Below, one piece after another: positions 6,193 to 13,917 of a stretch of 22,923 nucleotides of DNA. A program made the translations under genes and the position numbers. The DNA lies in assembly GCA_006227805.1 (NCBI GenBank), contig SBFT01000097.1, positions 1 through 22,923 on the forward strand, written 5' to 3'. Source of the DNA: Paracoccaceae bacterium. Its GTDB lineage: Bacteria > Pseudomonadota > Alphaproteobacteria > Rhodobacterales > Rhodobacteraceae. The notes under the pieces were generated by a model that was given only the letters and a program-made list of their open reading frames with translations, had not been told where the DNA came from and ran no database searches. Each line of letters begins with the position of its first letter. The first letter of the stretch is position 1.

Positions 6193-7170
6193 ATGGACAA
6201 ATACCCGGACGAAAAGCACGCTGTCCAATACCTCTACCCGCCGATCGATCCCTTCGATCAGCGGATGATGGATGTCGGGCAAGGCCACCAGGTCTATGTC
6301 GAGCAATGCGGCAACCCCAACGGGATTCCCGTCGTCGTCCTGCATGGCGGACCCGGCGGGGGCTGCAGCCCGGCGATGCGGCGCTATTTCGATCCGCGGT
6401 TCTATCGCGTTGTCCTTTTCGATCAGCGCGGCTGCGGCCGGTCGCGGCCCCATGCCGCGGTCACCCACAACACCACCTGGCACCTGGTCGACGACATCGA
6501 GCGCATCCGCCGGGCGCTGGACATCGATGCCTGGTGCGTCTTCGGCGGCAGCTGGGGCGCGACGCTGGCGCTGGTCTATGCGCAGGAACATCCCGACCGG
6601 GTGATGCGCATGATCCTGCGCGGCGTCTTCCTGATGACCAAGGCCGAGCTCGACTGGTTCTACGGCGGCGGGGCGGGCAAGTTCTGGCCCGAGACCTGGT
6701 CGCGATTCGCCTCGATCATCCCCGAGGATGAGCGTCACGACCTGATCGGCGCCTACAACCGCCGGCTGTTCTGTGGCGACCTGTCCAAGGAGATCCGTTT
6801 CGCGCGCGCCTGGTCGGCCTGGGAGAACGCGCTGGCCTCGATCCATTCGAACGGCGGGTCCGGCGAAAGCCCCGGCGACTATGCCCGGGCCTTCGCGCGG
6901 CTCGAGAATCACTATTTCATCAATGGCGGTTTTCTCGAGTTCGATGGCCAGATCCTGGCGCATATGGGCCGGATCGCGCATATTCCCGGCGTCATCGTCC
7001 AGGGACGCTATGACATGATCTGCCCGCCGTCCTCGGCCTGGAAACTGGCCGAAGCCTGGCCCGGCTGCGACCTGAAGATGGTGCGCAACGCGGGCCATGC
7101 CCTGTCCGAACCCGGCATCAGCGCCGAACTGGTCCGCGTCATGGACCAGATCGCCGAAGAGGTGGGCTGA
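6193..7170 (+). CDS. pip: Proline iminopeptidase (alpha/beta hydrolase)
   Basis: A 325-residue prolyl aminopeptidase of peptidase family S33, which releases N-terminal proline from peptides in the cytosol. The oxyanion segment HGGPGGG (51-57), DQRGCGRSRPH (77-87), nucleophile elbow GGSWG (Ser120), Asp274 in GRYDMICPP and His302 in RNAGHALSEPG are all in place. I prefer the ATG at 6193; a GTG directly before it (6190) is also possible. No Shine-Dalgarno is visible, and a TATATA (6179-6184) lies only 8 nt upstream, so the mRNA may be nearly leaderless. The next gene starts 3 nt after its stop, suggesting a two-gene unit. Confidence 0.95.
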   Translation: MDKYPDEKHAVQYLYPPIDPFDQRMMDVGQGHQVYVEQCGNPNGIPVVVLHGGPGGGCSPAMRRYFDPRFYRVVLFDQRGCGRSRPHAAVTHNTTWHLVDDIERIRRALDIDAWCVFGGSWGATLALVYAQEHPDRVMRMILRGVFLMTKAELDWFYGGGAGKFWPETWSRFASIIPEDERHDLIGAYNRRLFCGDLSKEIRFARAWSAWENALASIHSNGGSGESPGDYARAFARLENHYFINGGFLEFDGQILAHMGRIAHIPGVIVQGRYDMICPPSSAWKLAEAWPGCDLKMVRNAGHALSEPGISAELVRVMDQIAEEVG

Positions 7171-7173
7171 GAC

Positions 7174-7983
7174 ATGTCGCGCCTTGTCGATCGCCGTGCG
7201 CTGTTCACGTCGGGTGCCGCCGCCGCGCTTCTGGCGGCCAGCGGCGTGTCGTTGCAGGCCGCGCCCCGCGAAGGCGGCCGCCTCCGCCTGGCGGTTCCCC
7301 GGGGCGAGATGTTCGACGCGGTGCTGCGCGGCACGGTTCTTGACACCCTGACCGAGGTTGGCGCCGATGGCATCCTGCGGGGCGAACTGGCGACGGAATG
7401 GACCGCGGACTCCTCGGCCAGCGCCTGGCGCTTCTCGCTGCGCGATGACGTGCGGTTCCATGACGGCAGCGCCTTCGACGCCTCCGAGGCCGCGCGCCTG
7501 ATGCAGGCGATGGGCTTCGACGCCCTGGCCGAGGGCGCGGACCTGCGCATTCGGCTGAGCGCGCCCGATCCCGATCTGCCTTATCGCCTGTCCGACCCTG
7601 CGCTGGCACTTTTCCGCGACGCCGATGACATGCCCCTCGGAACCGGGCCTTATGCGCTGCGCACGTTGCGGCCGGGTCGCCACATGATCGCCGACCGCGT
7701 GCGCCCGCATTACCGCGACGGTCAATCGGGTTGGTTCGATTCGGTCGAGGTCGCCGTCATCCCCGATGCGCATGTCCGGGCCGAGGCCCTGCGCGACGGC
7801 TTCGTCGATGTGGCGGCCCTGCCCTCGGTCGCGGGCCTCGCCGGCGCAAGCGGCCTGCGCTTTCATCCGGATGCGCAAACCGCCCAGCTGGCGCTGCGCG
7901 AGGGCGTTGTCCTGCCGCGCCGCGTCGGCAACCGCGCGCCGCTGGATGATGGCCGCCTGACCCGCCGCTGGTGGATGGCCTGA
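7174..7983 (+). CDS. Short substrate-binding-protein-like protein (SBP_bac_5 type), Tat signal
   Basis: The protein has 269 residues, whereas oligopeptide/nickel ABC substrate-binding proteins of family 5 usually have about 500. The N-terminus DRRALFTSGAAAALLAASG is a plausible twin-arginine signal, with processing near LQA-AP. The mature part resembles lobe I of the family (REGGRLRLAVPRGEMFD, ELATEW, WRFSLRDDVRFHDGSAFDA) and the entry to lobe II (GTGPYALRTLRPGRHM, then SVEVAVIPDAHVRAEALRDG), and then ends at RLTRRWWMA. The frame is intact, and no remnant of the missing half lies in the 136 bp before rimP. No permease or ATPase gene is nearby. It may be a degenerate relic or a reduced periplasmic binding protein. 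Its ATG lies 3 nt after the pip stop, so the two are probably co-translated. Confidence 0.75.
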   Translation: MSRLVDRRALFTSGAAAALLAASGVSLQAAPREGGRLRLAVPRGEMFDAVLRGTVLDTLTEVGADGILRGELATEWTADSSASAWRFSLRDDVRFHDGSAFDASEAARLMQAMGFDALAEGADLRIRLSAPDPDLPYRLSDPALALFRDADDMPLGTGPYALRTLRPGRHMIADRVRPHYRDGQSGWFDSVEVAVIPDAHVRAEALRDGFVDVAALPSVAGLAGASGLRFHPDAQTAQLALREGVVLPRRVGNRAPLDDGRLTRRWWMA

Positions 7984-7999
7984 GGCCTCCAATCCGGGC

Positions 8000-8028
8000 T
8001 TGCAGTTTTCCGCCCCGCTGCGTATATG
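8000..8028 (+). promoter_or_regulatory. Candidate sigma-70-type promoter for rimP-nusA-ylxR-infB
   Basis: TTGCAG (8000-8005) and TATATG (8023-8028) are separated by exactly 17 bases, 92 bp before the rimP start. Transcription would begin near 8035. It is the only reasonable promoter pair I see between the preceding ORF and rimP. The hexamers match the consensus only in part (3/6 and 4/6), so this is a prediction. Confidence 0.5.
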
Positions 8029-8084
8029 CGCATCAACAGCGGCGCGTCGGGGTCCAAACCCGAAAGCCCCACCGGACAAGATCG

Positions 8085-8107
8085 ACGGGCCGCGCGCCCG
8101 TTTTTTT
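8085..8107 (+). terminator. Terminator-like hairpin with T7 tract in the rimP leader (candidate attenuator)
   Basis: ACGGGC (8085-8090) and GCCCGT (8096-8101) form a 6-bp GC-rich stem around CGCGC, followed by seven T (8101-8107). The tract ends at the base before an in-frame ATG, 12 nt ahead of the chosen rimP start. It lies downstream of the candidate promoter, so operon transcription would have to read through it. The upstream segment GGCGCG (8041-8046) is complementary to CGCGCC (8093-8098), which overlaps the right arm, so an alternative antiterminator pairing is possible. It could instead simply terminate the pip unit. Confidence 0.6.
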
Positions 8108-8119
8108 ATGCCTGGAACC

Positions 8120-8695
8120 ATGTCCAACGACCTGATTGCCAAGACCGCGATGGATCGCCGGATCGCCGAGATCATCACCCCCGTCATCGAGGACATGGGG
8201 TTCGAGCTGGTGCGCGTCCGGCTGATGTCGGGCAAGACGCCCCTGCTGCAGGTGATGGCCGACCGTCCCGAAGGCGGGATCGAGGTGGACGATTGCGCGA
8301 AGATCTCGAACGCGGTCTCGGCCGTGCTGGATGTCGAGGACCCGATCATCGACGCCTATACGCTGGAGGTCTCGAGCCCCGGCATCGACCGCCCGCTGAC
8401 GCGCCTGAAGGATTTCGACGCCTTCGAAGGCTATGACGCCAAGCTGGAAACCGCCGAGCTGATCGACGGACGCCGCCGGTTCCGGGGCATCCTGGCAGGT
8501 GTCGAGGGCGACGAGGTGCTGCTGAATGTCGAGGAAGGCACGATCGGGCTGCGCTTCGACTGGCTGTCCGACGCCAAGCTGGTCCTGACGGACGAGCTGA
8601 TCCGCGAGATGTTGAAGACCCGCAAGGACGCCGGCGTCCTGAACGAGAACGCTTTTGACGAGATAGAGACCGATACGTCTCCCCAGGAGGACTGA
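8120..8695 (+). CDS. rimP: Ribosome maturation factor RimP
   Basis: RimP assists 30S subunit assembly, and the gene classically heads the nusA-infB operon, as here. From MSNDLIAKTAMDRRIAEIIT the protein has 191 residues. It has the N-terminal alpha/beta domain (GFELVRVRLMSG, then LQVMADRPEGGIEVDDC), the hallmark YTLEVSSPGIDRPL with the following LTRLKDF, and a C-terminal SH3-like domain (RFRGILAGVEGDEVLL). The alternative ATG at 8108 lies directly against the T-tract and would add four residues; neither start has a strong Shine-Dalgarno. The acidic C-terminal tail is short and variable in the family. The stop lies 4 nt before nusA. Confidence 0.95.
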   Translation: MSNDLIAKTAMDRRIAEIITPVIEDMGFELVRVRLMSGKTPLLQVMADRPEGGIEVDDCAKISNAVSAVLDVEDPIIDAYTLEVSSPGIDRPLTRLKDFDAFEGYDAKLETAELIDGRRRFRGILAGVEGDEVLLNVEEGTIGLRFDWLSDAKLVLTDELIREMLKTRKDAGVLNENAFDEIETDTSPQED

Positions 8696-8699
8696 ACCC

Positions 8700-10313
8700 A
8701 TGGCAATTACCTCTGCAAACCAGCTGGAACTGTTGCAGACCGCCGAGGCGGTGGCGCGCGAGAAGATGATCGACCCCGGTCTGGTCATCGAGGCGATGGA
8801 GGAAAGCCTCGCCCGGGCCGCGAAGAGCCGTTACGGCAGCGAAATGGACATCCGCGTGAAGATCGACCGCAAGACCGGTCGCGCCACCTTCACCCGTGTA
8901 CGCACCGTGGTCGAGGACGACCTGCTGGAAAACTACCAGGCCGAGATGACCGTCCAGCAGGCCCGGCAATACATGGACGATCCCAAGGTCGGAGACGTCT
9001 TCGCGGAAGAGGTGCCCCCCGTCGACATGGGCCGGATCGCCGCGCAGTCGGCCAAGCAGGTGATCCTGCAGAAGGTCCGCGAGGCCGAGCGCGAGCGTCA
9101 GTACGAGGAATTCAAGGACCGCGCGGGCACCATCATCAATGGTGTCGTCAAGCGCGAGGAATACGGCAACGTCATCGTCGACGTGGGTGCGGGCGAAGCC
9201 GTCCTGCGCCGGAACGAGAAGATCGGCCGCGAAAGCTATCGCCCCGGCGACCGGATCCGCGTCTTCATCAAGGACGTGCGCCGCGAGCCGCGCGGCCCGC
9301 AGATCTTCCTGTCGCGCACCGCGCCGGAATTCATGGCCGCGCTGTTCAAGATGGAAGTGCCCGAGATCTACGACGGCATCATCGAGATCAAGGCCGTCGC
9401 CCGCGATCCAGGATCGCGCGCCAAGATCGCCGTGATCAGCTATGACAACTCGATCGATCCCGTGGGCGCCTGCGTGGGTATGCGCGGCAGCCGCGTTCAG
9501 GCGGTCGTGAACGAATTGCAGGGCGAGAAGATCGACATCATTCCGTGGTCGGAAGACATGCCGACCTTCCTGGTCAATGCGCTGCAACCGGCCGAAGTTA
9601 CCAAGGTGGTCCTGGACGAGGAAGCCGGCAAGATCGAGGTCGTCGTCCCCGAGGAGCAGCTGAGCCTCGCCATCGGGCGCCGCGGCCAGAATGTGCGCTT
9701 GGCGTCGCAGCTGACCGGCCTCGACATCGACATCATGACCGAGGAAGAGGAATCCAAGCGCCGCCAGGCCGAGTTCGAGGAACGCACCAAGCTGTTCATG
9801 GAAACGCTGGACCTGGACGAGTTCTTCGCCCAGCTGCTGGTGTCTGAAGGGTTCACCAACCTGGAAGAAGTGGCCTATGTCGAACAGGACGAACTGCTGG
9901 TCATCGACGGTGTCGACGAAGGCACCGCGCAGGAACTGCAGGCACGCGCCCGCGACTACCTGGAAGAGCAGAACCGCAAGGCGCTGGAAGCCGCACGGGA
10001 ACTGGGCGCGGAAGACAGCCTCATTGAATTCGATGGCCTGACACCCCAGATGATCGAGGCGCTGGCGAAGGATGGCGTCAAGACGCTGGAAGACTTCGCC
10101 ACCTGCGCCGACTGGGAGCTGGCCGGCGGCTGGACCACCGAGAACGGCGAACGCAAGAAGGACGACGGAATCCTCGAACCCTTCGACGTTTCGCTGGAGG
10201 AAGCCCAGCACCTGGTGATGACCGCCCGCATCCTGCTGGGCTGGGTCGATCCGGCCGACCTGGCTTCGGACGAGGACGCCGACGACGAGGACACCGAGGA
10301 GACCGGGGCCTGA
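8700..10313 (+). CDS. nusA: Transcription termination/antitermination factor NusA
   Basis: NusA binds RNA polymerase and nascent RNA and modulates pausing, intrinsic termination and antitermination. It has 537 residues and the full domain order: N-terminal RNAP-binding domain (1-130), S1 domain (about 140-205, with NVIVDVGAGEAVLRRNE), KH1 (VGACVGMRGSRVQAV, 256-270) and KH2 (LAIGRRGQNVRLASQLTG, 323-340). Two C-terminal acidic AR-type repeats follow (about 375-425 and 440-515), then a very acidic tail. The start is well set by AGGAGG (8685-8690 region) ahead of the ATG. The second AR repeat has a family-typical insertion, GGWTTENGERKKDDG. Identification is firm. Confidence 0.97.
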   Translation: MAITSANQLELLQTAEAVAREKMIDPGLVIEAMEESLARAAKSRYGSEMDIRVKIDRKTGRATFTRVRTVVEDDLLENYQAEMTVQQARQYMDDPKVGDVFAEEVPPVDMGRIAAQSAKQVILQKVREAERERQYEEFKDRAGTIINGVVKREEYGNVIVDVGAGEAVLRRNEKIGRESYRPGDRIRVFIKDVRREPRGPQIFLSRTAPEFMAALFKMEVPEIYDGIIEIKAVARDPGSRAKIAVISYDNSIDPVGACVGMRGSRVQAVVNELQGEKIDIIPWSEDMPTFLVNALQPAEVTKVVLDEEAGKIEVVVPEEQLSLAIGRRGQNVRLASQLTGLDIDIMTEEEESKRRQAEFEERTKLFMETLDLDEFFAQLLVSEGFTNLEEVAYVEQDELLVIDGVDEGTAQELQARARDYLEEQNRKALEAARELGAEDSLIEFDGLTPQMIEALAKDGVKTLEDFATCADWELAGGWTTENGERKKDDGILEPFDVSLEEAQHLVMTARILLGWVDPADLASDEDADDEDTEETGA

Positions 10314-10335
10314 TCGCGGGCCCCGGGATGGCGGC

Positions 10336-10977
10336 ATGGGACGCGGCGGCGCCCAGGATGACCGGACGGATGGCGCCGAGAGGCGCTGCATCGTCACGGG
10401 TGAGGTTCAGCCCAAGGCCGGGCTGATCCGCTTCGTGGCGGGCCCGGATGGTCAGCTGGTCCCCGATCTGCGCGGCAAGCTGCCGGGCCGGGGCGTCTAT
10501 GTCACCGCCGACCGCGCCGCACTGGAAAAGGCCGTGGCCAAGGGCCTGTTCGCGCGCGGTCTGAAGCAGGCGGTGACCGTGCCCGATGGCCTGGTCGAGA
10601 CGGTTGAACGGCTGCTGTTGCGCCATGTGGTCGAGCTGATCAGCCTGGCCCGCAAGTCGGGCGATGCCGTCGCGGGCTATGAGAAGACGAAGGACTGGCT
10701 GGACAAGGAAAAGGCCCGCGTCCTGCTGCAGGCCTGCGATGGATCGGGCCGGGGCAAGTCGAAGCTGAACACGCCCTACAGGGGCCGATACATCGGCTGG
10801 CTGACGGCGGACGAGCTGGGCATGGCCTTTGGCCGTGAAACTGTGATACATGCGGCCCTCGCCTCTGGTGGACTCGGGCAACGTGTTGTAGAGGAAGCGC
10901 AAAGGCTGAAAGGCCTGCGTCAGATGGACGACGGCGGCAAGTCCGCCGGGAAGGAAAAAAGGCTGAATGAGCGATAG
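10336..10977 (+). CDS. ylxR: YlxR-family RNA-binding protein fused to an L7Ae-like domain
   Basis: The first 90 residues are a YlxR (DUF448) domain with ERRCIVTGE (15-23), LIRFV and the signature LPGRGVYV (49-56). After a short linker, residues about 91-185 resemble the ribosomal L7Ae/L30e fold (LLLRHVVELISLARKSGDAV, then GYEKTKDWL, then LTADELGMAFGRE). In Firmicutes YlxR and the L7Ae-like YlxQ are separate neighbours between nusA and infB; here they form one 213-residue protein. B. subtilis YlxR (RnpM) binds RNase P RNA; the role of the fused alphaproteobacterial form is untested as far as I know. It follows nusA by 22 nt and overlaps infB by 11 nt, suggesting translational coupling. Confidence 0.92.
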   Translation: MGRGGAQDDRTDGAERRCIVTGEVQPKAGLIRFVAGPDGQLVPDLRGKLPGRGVYVTADRAALEKAVAKGLFARGLKQAVTVPDGLVETVERLLLRHVVELISLARKSGDAVAGYEKTKDWLDKEKARVLLQACDGSGRGKSKLNTPYRGRYIGWLTADELGMAFGRETVIHAALASGGLGQRVVEEAQRLKGLRQMDDGGKSAGKEKRLNER

Positions 10978-13468
10978 TGACGGCAAGAAGACGTTGGGTC
11001 TGCGCGGCGCAGGTGCGCGTCCGGGGAATGTGAAACAGAGTTTCAGCCACGGTCGCACCAAGAATGTCGTGGTCGAGACCAAGCGCAAGCGCGTTGTCGT
11101 GCCGAAACCGGGCGCGTCCAAGCCGGGCGTGCCGGGCGGTGGCGCAGGCAGCCCCGCGAGCGATCCGTCCAAGCGCCCGGCCGGGATTTCCGACGCCGAA
11201 CTCGAACGCCGGATGAAGGCGCTGGCCGCCGCCAAGGCCCAGGAGGCCGAGGACGCCGTCCGCCGCGAAGAGGAAGAGCGTCAGCGCGCCGAGGAGCGGG
11301 AACGCCGCCGCGCCGAGGCCGAGGCCAAGGAGCGCGAGGAGCGCGAGCGCGAAGAGGCGCTGAAGGCCAAGGAAGAAGAGGACCGTCAGCGCCGCGAGGC
11401 CGAGACCGAGGCGCGCAAACCCGCGCCGGCCGCTCCGGCGGAGGCCGCGCCTGTCGCGCGCGACGCGGCCAAGCCCGCGCCCGCAGCTGCGCAGCAGCAG
11501 ATGCGCAAGACCGACCGCGAACGCGAGGAACGCGGGCGCAGCGTCAAGGTCGCGCGCGATGACAGCGGCCGCCGCGCGGGCAAGCTGACCCTGAACGAGG
11601 CGCTGTCGGGCGAAGGCGGGCGCCAACGCTCGATGGCCGCGATGAAGCGCAAGCAGGAGCGCGCCCGCCAGAAGGCGATGGGCGGCATGGTCGAGCGCGA
11701 GAAGATCGTGCGCGAGGTCAAGCTGCCCGAGGCCATCGTGGTCTCGGAACTGGCGAACCGCATGGCCGAGCGCGTCGGCGACGTCGTCAAGGCGCTGATG
11801 CAGATGGGCATGATGGTCACGCAGAACCAGACCATCGACGCCGATACCGCGGAACTGATCATCGAGGAATTCGGCCACAACGTCGTCCGCGTGTCGGACA
11901 GCGACGTCGAGGACGTGATCAAGACCTCCGAAGACGACGAAAGCGATCTGCGGCCGCGTCCTCCGGTCATCACGATCATGGGCCACGTCGACCACGGCAA
12001 GACCTCGCTTCTGGACGCGATCCGCAACACCAACGTGACGCAGGGCGAAGCCGGCGGCATCACCCAGCATATCGGCGCCTACCAGGTGACGACCAAGCGC
12101 GGCGACGTGCTGACGTTCCTGGACACGCCGGGCCACGCCGCCTTCACCTCGATGCGGTCCCGCGGAGCGCAGGTGACGGATATCGTTGTCCTCGTGGTCG
12201 CGGCGGACGACGCCGTGATGCCGCAGACGGTCGAGGCCATCAATCACGCCAAGGCCGCCAAGGTCCCGATGATCGTCGCGATCAACAAGATCGACAAACC
12301 TTCGGCCAAGCCGGACAAGGTGCGCACCGACCTTCTGCAGCACGAAGTCGTGGTCGAGAAGATGTCGGGCGAAGTGCAGGATGTCGAGGTCTCGGCCGTG
12401 ACCGGCCAGGGGCTTGACGACCTGCTGGAAGCGATCGCGCTGCAATCCGAGATCCTGGAGCTGAAGGCCAACCCCGACCGCGCCGCCAGCGGCGCCGTGA
12501 TCGAGGCGCAACTCGATGTGGGCCGTGGCCCCGTGGCGACGGTTCTCGTGCAGAACGGCACCCTGCGCCAGGGCGACATCTTCGTCGTGGGCGAGCAATG
12601 GGGCAAGGTCCGCGCGATGGAGAACGACCAGGGCGAACGCGTCAAGGAAGCCGGTCCTTCGGTCCCGGTCGAGGTTCTGGGCCTGAACGGCACGCCCGAA
12701 GCGGGCGACGTGCTGAACGTCGTCGAAACCGAGGCGCAGGCGCGCGAGATCGCCAGCTACCGTGCCCAGGTGGCCAAGGACAAGCGCGCCGCCGCCGGTG
12801 CCGCCGCGACGCTGGATCAGCTGATGGCCAAGGCCAAGGCGGATGAAAGCGTCAGCGAATTGCCGATCCTGGTGAAGGCCGACGTGCAGGGGTCCGCCGA
12901 AGCCATCGTTCAGGCGATGGAGAAGATCGGCAACGAGGAAGTGCGCGTCCGCGTGCTGCATTTCGGCGTCGGTGCGATCACCGAGACCGATGTGGGCCTG
13001 GCCGAAGCCTCCGGCGCGCCGATCCTGGGCTTCAACGTCCGGGCCAATGCCAGCGCGCGCAACAGCGCCAACCAGAAGGGTGTCGAGATCCGCTATTACA
13101 GCGTGATCTATGACCTGGTGGATGACGTGAAAGCGGCGGCCAGCGGCCTTCTGTCGGCCGAGATCCGCGAGAAGTTCATCGGCTATGCCTCGATCAAGGA
13201 GGTCTTCAAGGTCTCGGGCGTCGGCAAGGTGGCGGGCTGCCTTGTCACCGAAGGCGTGGCGCGGCGGTCGGCGGGCGTGCGTCTGCTGCGCGACGATGTC
13301 GTCGTCCACGAGGGCACGCTGAAGACCCTGAAACGCTTCAAGGACGAAGTGAACGAGGTCCAGTCGGGCCAGGAATGCGGCATGGCGTTCGAGAATTACG
13401 ACGACATCCGCCAGGGCGACGTGATCGAGATCTTCGAGCGCGAGGAGGTCGAGCGCAAGCTGGCCTGA
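10967..13468 (+). CDS. infB: Translation initiation factor IF-2
   Basis: An 833-residue GTPase that delivers fMet-tRNA to the 30S subunit. The N-terminal region (about 76-150) is an uninterrupted Glu/Arg/Lys/Ala-rich segment that is probably a long single helix. The IF2_N domain lies at about 253-305 (LPEAIVVSELANRMAERVGD). The G domain has G1 GHVDHGKT (339-346), G2 GGITQHIGAY, G3 DTPGHAAF (386-393), G4 NKID (440-443) and a G5-like SAVTGQG. Domains II, III and IV follow; the fMet-tRNA-binding C-terminus ends in a short acidic-basic tail (EIFEREEVERKLA). The start overlaps ylxR by 11 bp, after GGAAAAAAGG. infB is the last gene of the operon: rbfA and truB, often next, are absent, and a terminator follows. 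Confidence 0.98.
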   Translation: MSDSDGKKTLGLRGAGARPGNVKQSFSHGRTKNVVVETKRKRVVVPKPGASKPGVPGGGAGSPASDPSKRPAGISDAELERRMKALAAAKAQEAEDAVRREEEERQRAEERERRRAEAEAKEREEREREEALKAKEEEDRQRREAETEARKPAPAAPAEAAPVARDAAKPAPAAAQQQMRKTDREREERGRSVKVARDDSGRRAGKLTLNEALSGEGGRQRSMAAMKRKQERARQKAMGGMVEREKIVREVKLPEAIVVSELANRMAERVGDVVKALMQMGMMVTQNQTIDADTAELIIEEFGHNVVRVSDSDVEDVIKTSEDDESDLRPRPPVITIMGHVDHGKTSLLDAIRNTNVTQGEAGGITQHIGAYQVTTKRGDVLTFLDTPGHAAFTSMRSRGAQVTDIVVLVVAADDAVMPQTVEAINHAKAAKVPMIVAINKIDKPSAKPDKVRTDLLQHEVVVEKMSGEVQDVEVSAVTGQGLDDLLEAIALQSEILELKANPDRAASGAVIEAQLDVGRGPVATVLVQNGTLRQGDIFVVGEQWGKVRAMENDQGERVKEAGPSVPVEVLGLNGTPEAGDVLNVVETEAQAREIASYRAQVAKDKRAAAGAAATLDQLMAKAKADESVSELPILVKADVQGSAEAIVQAMEKIGNEEVRVRVLHFGVGAITETDVGLAEASGAPILGFNVRANASARNSANQKGVEIRYYSVIYDLVDDVKAAASGLLSAEIREKFIGYASIKEVFKVSGVGKVAGCLVTEGVARRSAGVRLLRDDVVVHEGTLKTLKRFKDEVNEVQSGQECGMAFENYDDIRQGDVIEIFEREEVERKLA

Positions 13469-13488
13469 TCCGCATCGCAGGGTTTGAA

Positions 13489-13515
13489 AGGGCGGCCTCT
13501 CTGGCCGCCCTCTTT
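13489..13515. terminator. Rho-independent terminator after infB
   Basis: AGGGCGGCC (13489-13497) and GGCCGCCCT (13503-13511) form a perfect 9-bp stem with a TCTCT loop, followed by CTTT. It lies 20 bp after the infB stop and ends 4 bp before the stop of convergent mutT. The upstream AAA gives a short T-run on the reverse strand, so it may act for both. Confidence 0.88.
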
Positions 13516-13518
13516 CGT

Positions 13519-13917
13519 TTACAGCCAGTCCCGCAGGATCGGGATCAGGGGCACGTCCGCAGGCGGCATCGGATAATTCCGCAGGTCTGCCGCCCGCACC
13601 CATTTCAGCGCCTGGCCTTCCCGCGACATCGGCGTGCCCTTCCATTTCCGGCAGGCGAACAGCGGCATCAGAAGGTGGAAATCGTCATAGGAATGACTGG
13701 CGAAGGTCAGGGGCGCCAGGCAGGACGCCCAGGTGTCGATGCCCAGTTCCTCGTGCAGTTCGCGGATCAGGGCGGCCTCGGGGGTCTCGCCCGCCTCGAC
13801 CTTGCCGCCCGGAAACTCCCACAGGCCCGCCATCGACTTGCCTTCCGGGCGCTGCGCCAGAAGGACCCGGCCCTCCGGGTCGATCAGGGCAACGGCCGAA
13901 ACCAGAACGATTCTCAA
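13519..13917 (-). CDS. mutT: Nudix hydrolase, MutT-like (8-oxo-dGTP diphosphatase)
   Basis: The 132-residue protein contains a perfect Nudix box GX5EX7REUXEEXGU at residues 38-60 (GKVEAGETPEAALIRELHEE, then LGI), within AQRPEGKSMAGLWEFPGGK, which is typical of MutT proteins that remove oxidised dGTP. The apparent start is TTG at 13917, overlapping the argJ stop in TTGA; no in-frame ATG or GTG gives a full-length N-terminus, and homologues begin with the strand VLVSAVALID at this place. Coupled translation from argJ would explain the weak start. Specificity for 8-oxo-dGTP is inferred from family resemblance. Confidence 0.9.
   Translation of the reverse strand: MRIVLVSAVALIDPEGRVLLAQRPEGKSMAGLWEFPGGKVEAGETPEAALIRELHEELGIDTWASCLAPLTFASHSYDDFHLLMPLFACRKWKGTPMSREGQALKWVRAADLRNYPMPPADVPLIPILRDWL

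Noticed and set aside
6178..8349. About 720-codon open frame antisense to pip and the binding-protein-like gene
   Set aside because: It spans several genes and intergenic spaces, with Arg/Gly/Pro-rich composition and no recognisable domain.
8346..10397. About 680-codon open frame antisense to nusA
   Set aside because: A shadow of nusA, which has all expected domains.
10640..13645. About 1000-codon open frame antisense to infB
   Set aside because: It mirrors the infB codon pattern (GC-rich third positions rarely create stops on the opposite strand), has Asp/His/Leu/Gly-rich low-information sequence, and no family motif. infB is unmistakable on the plus strand.
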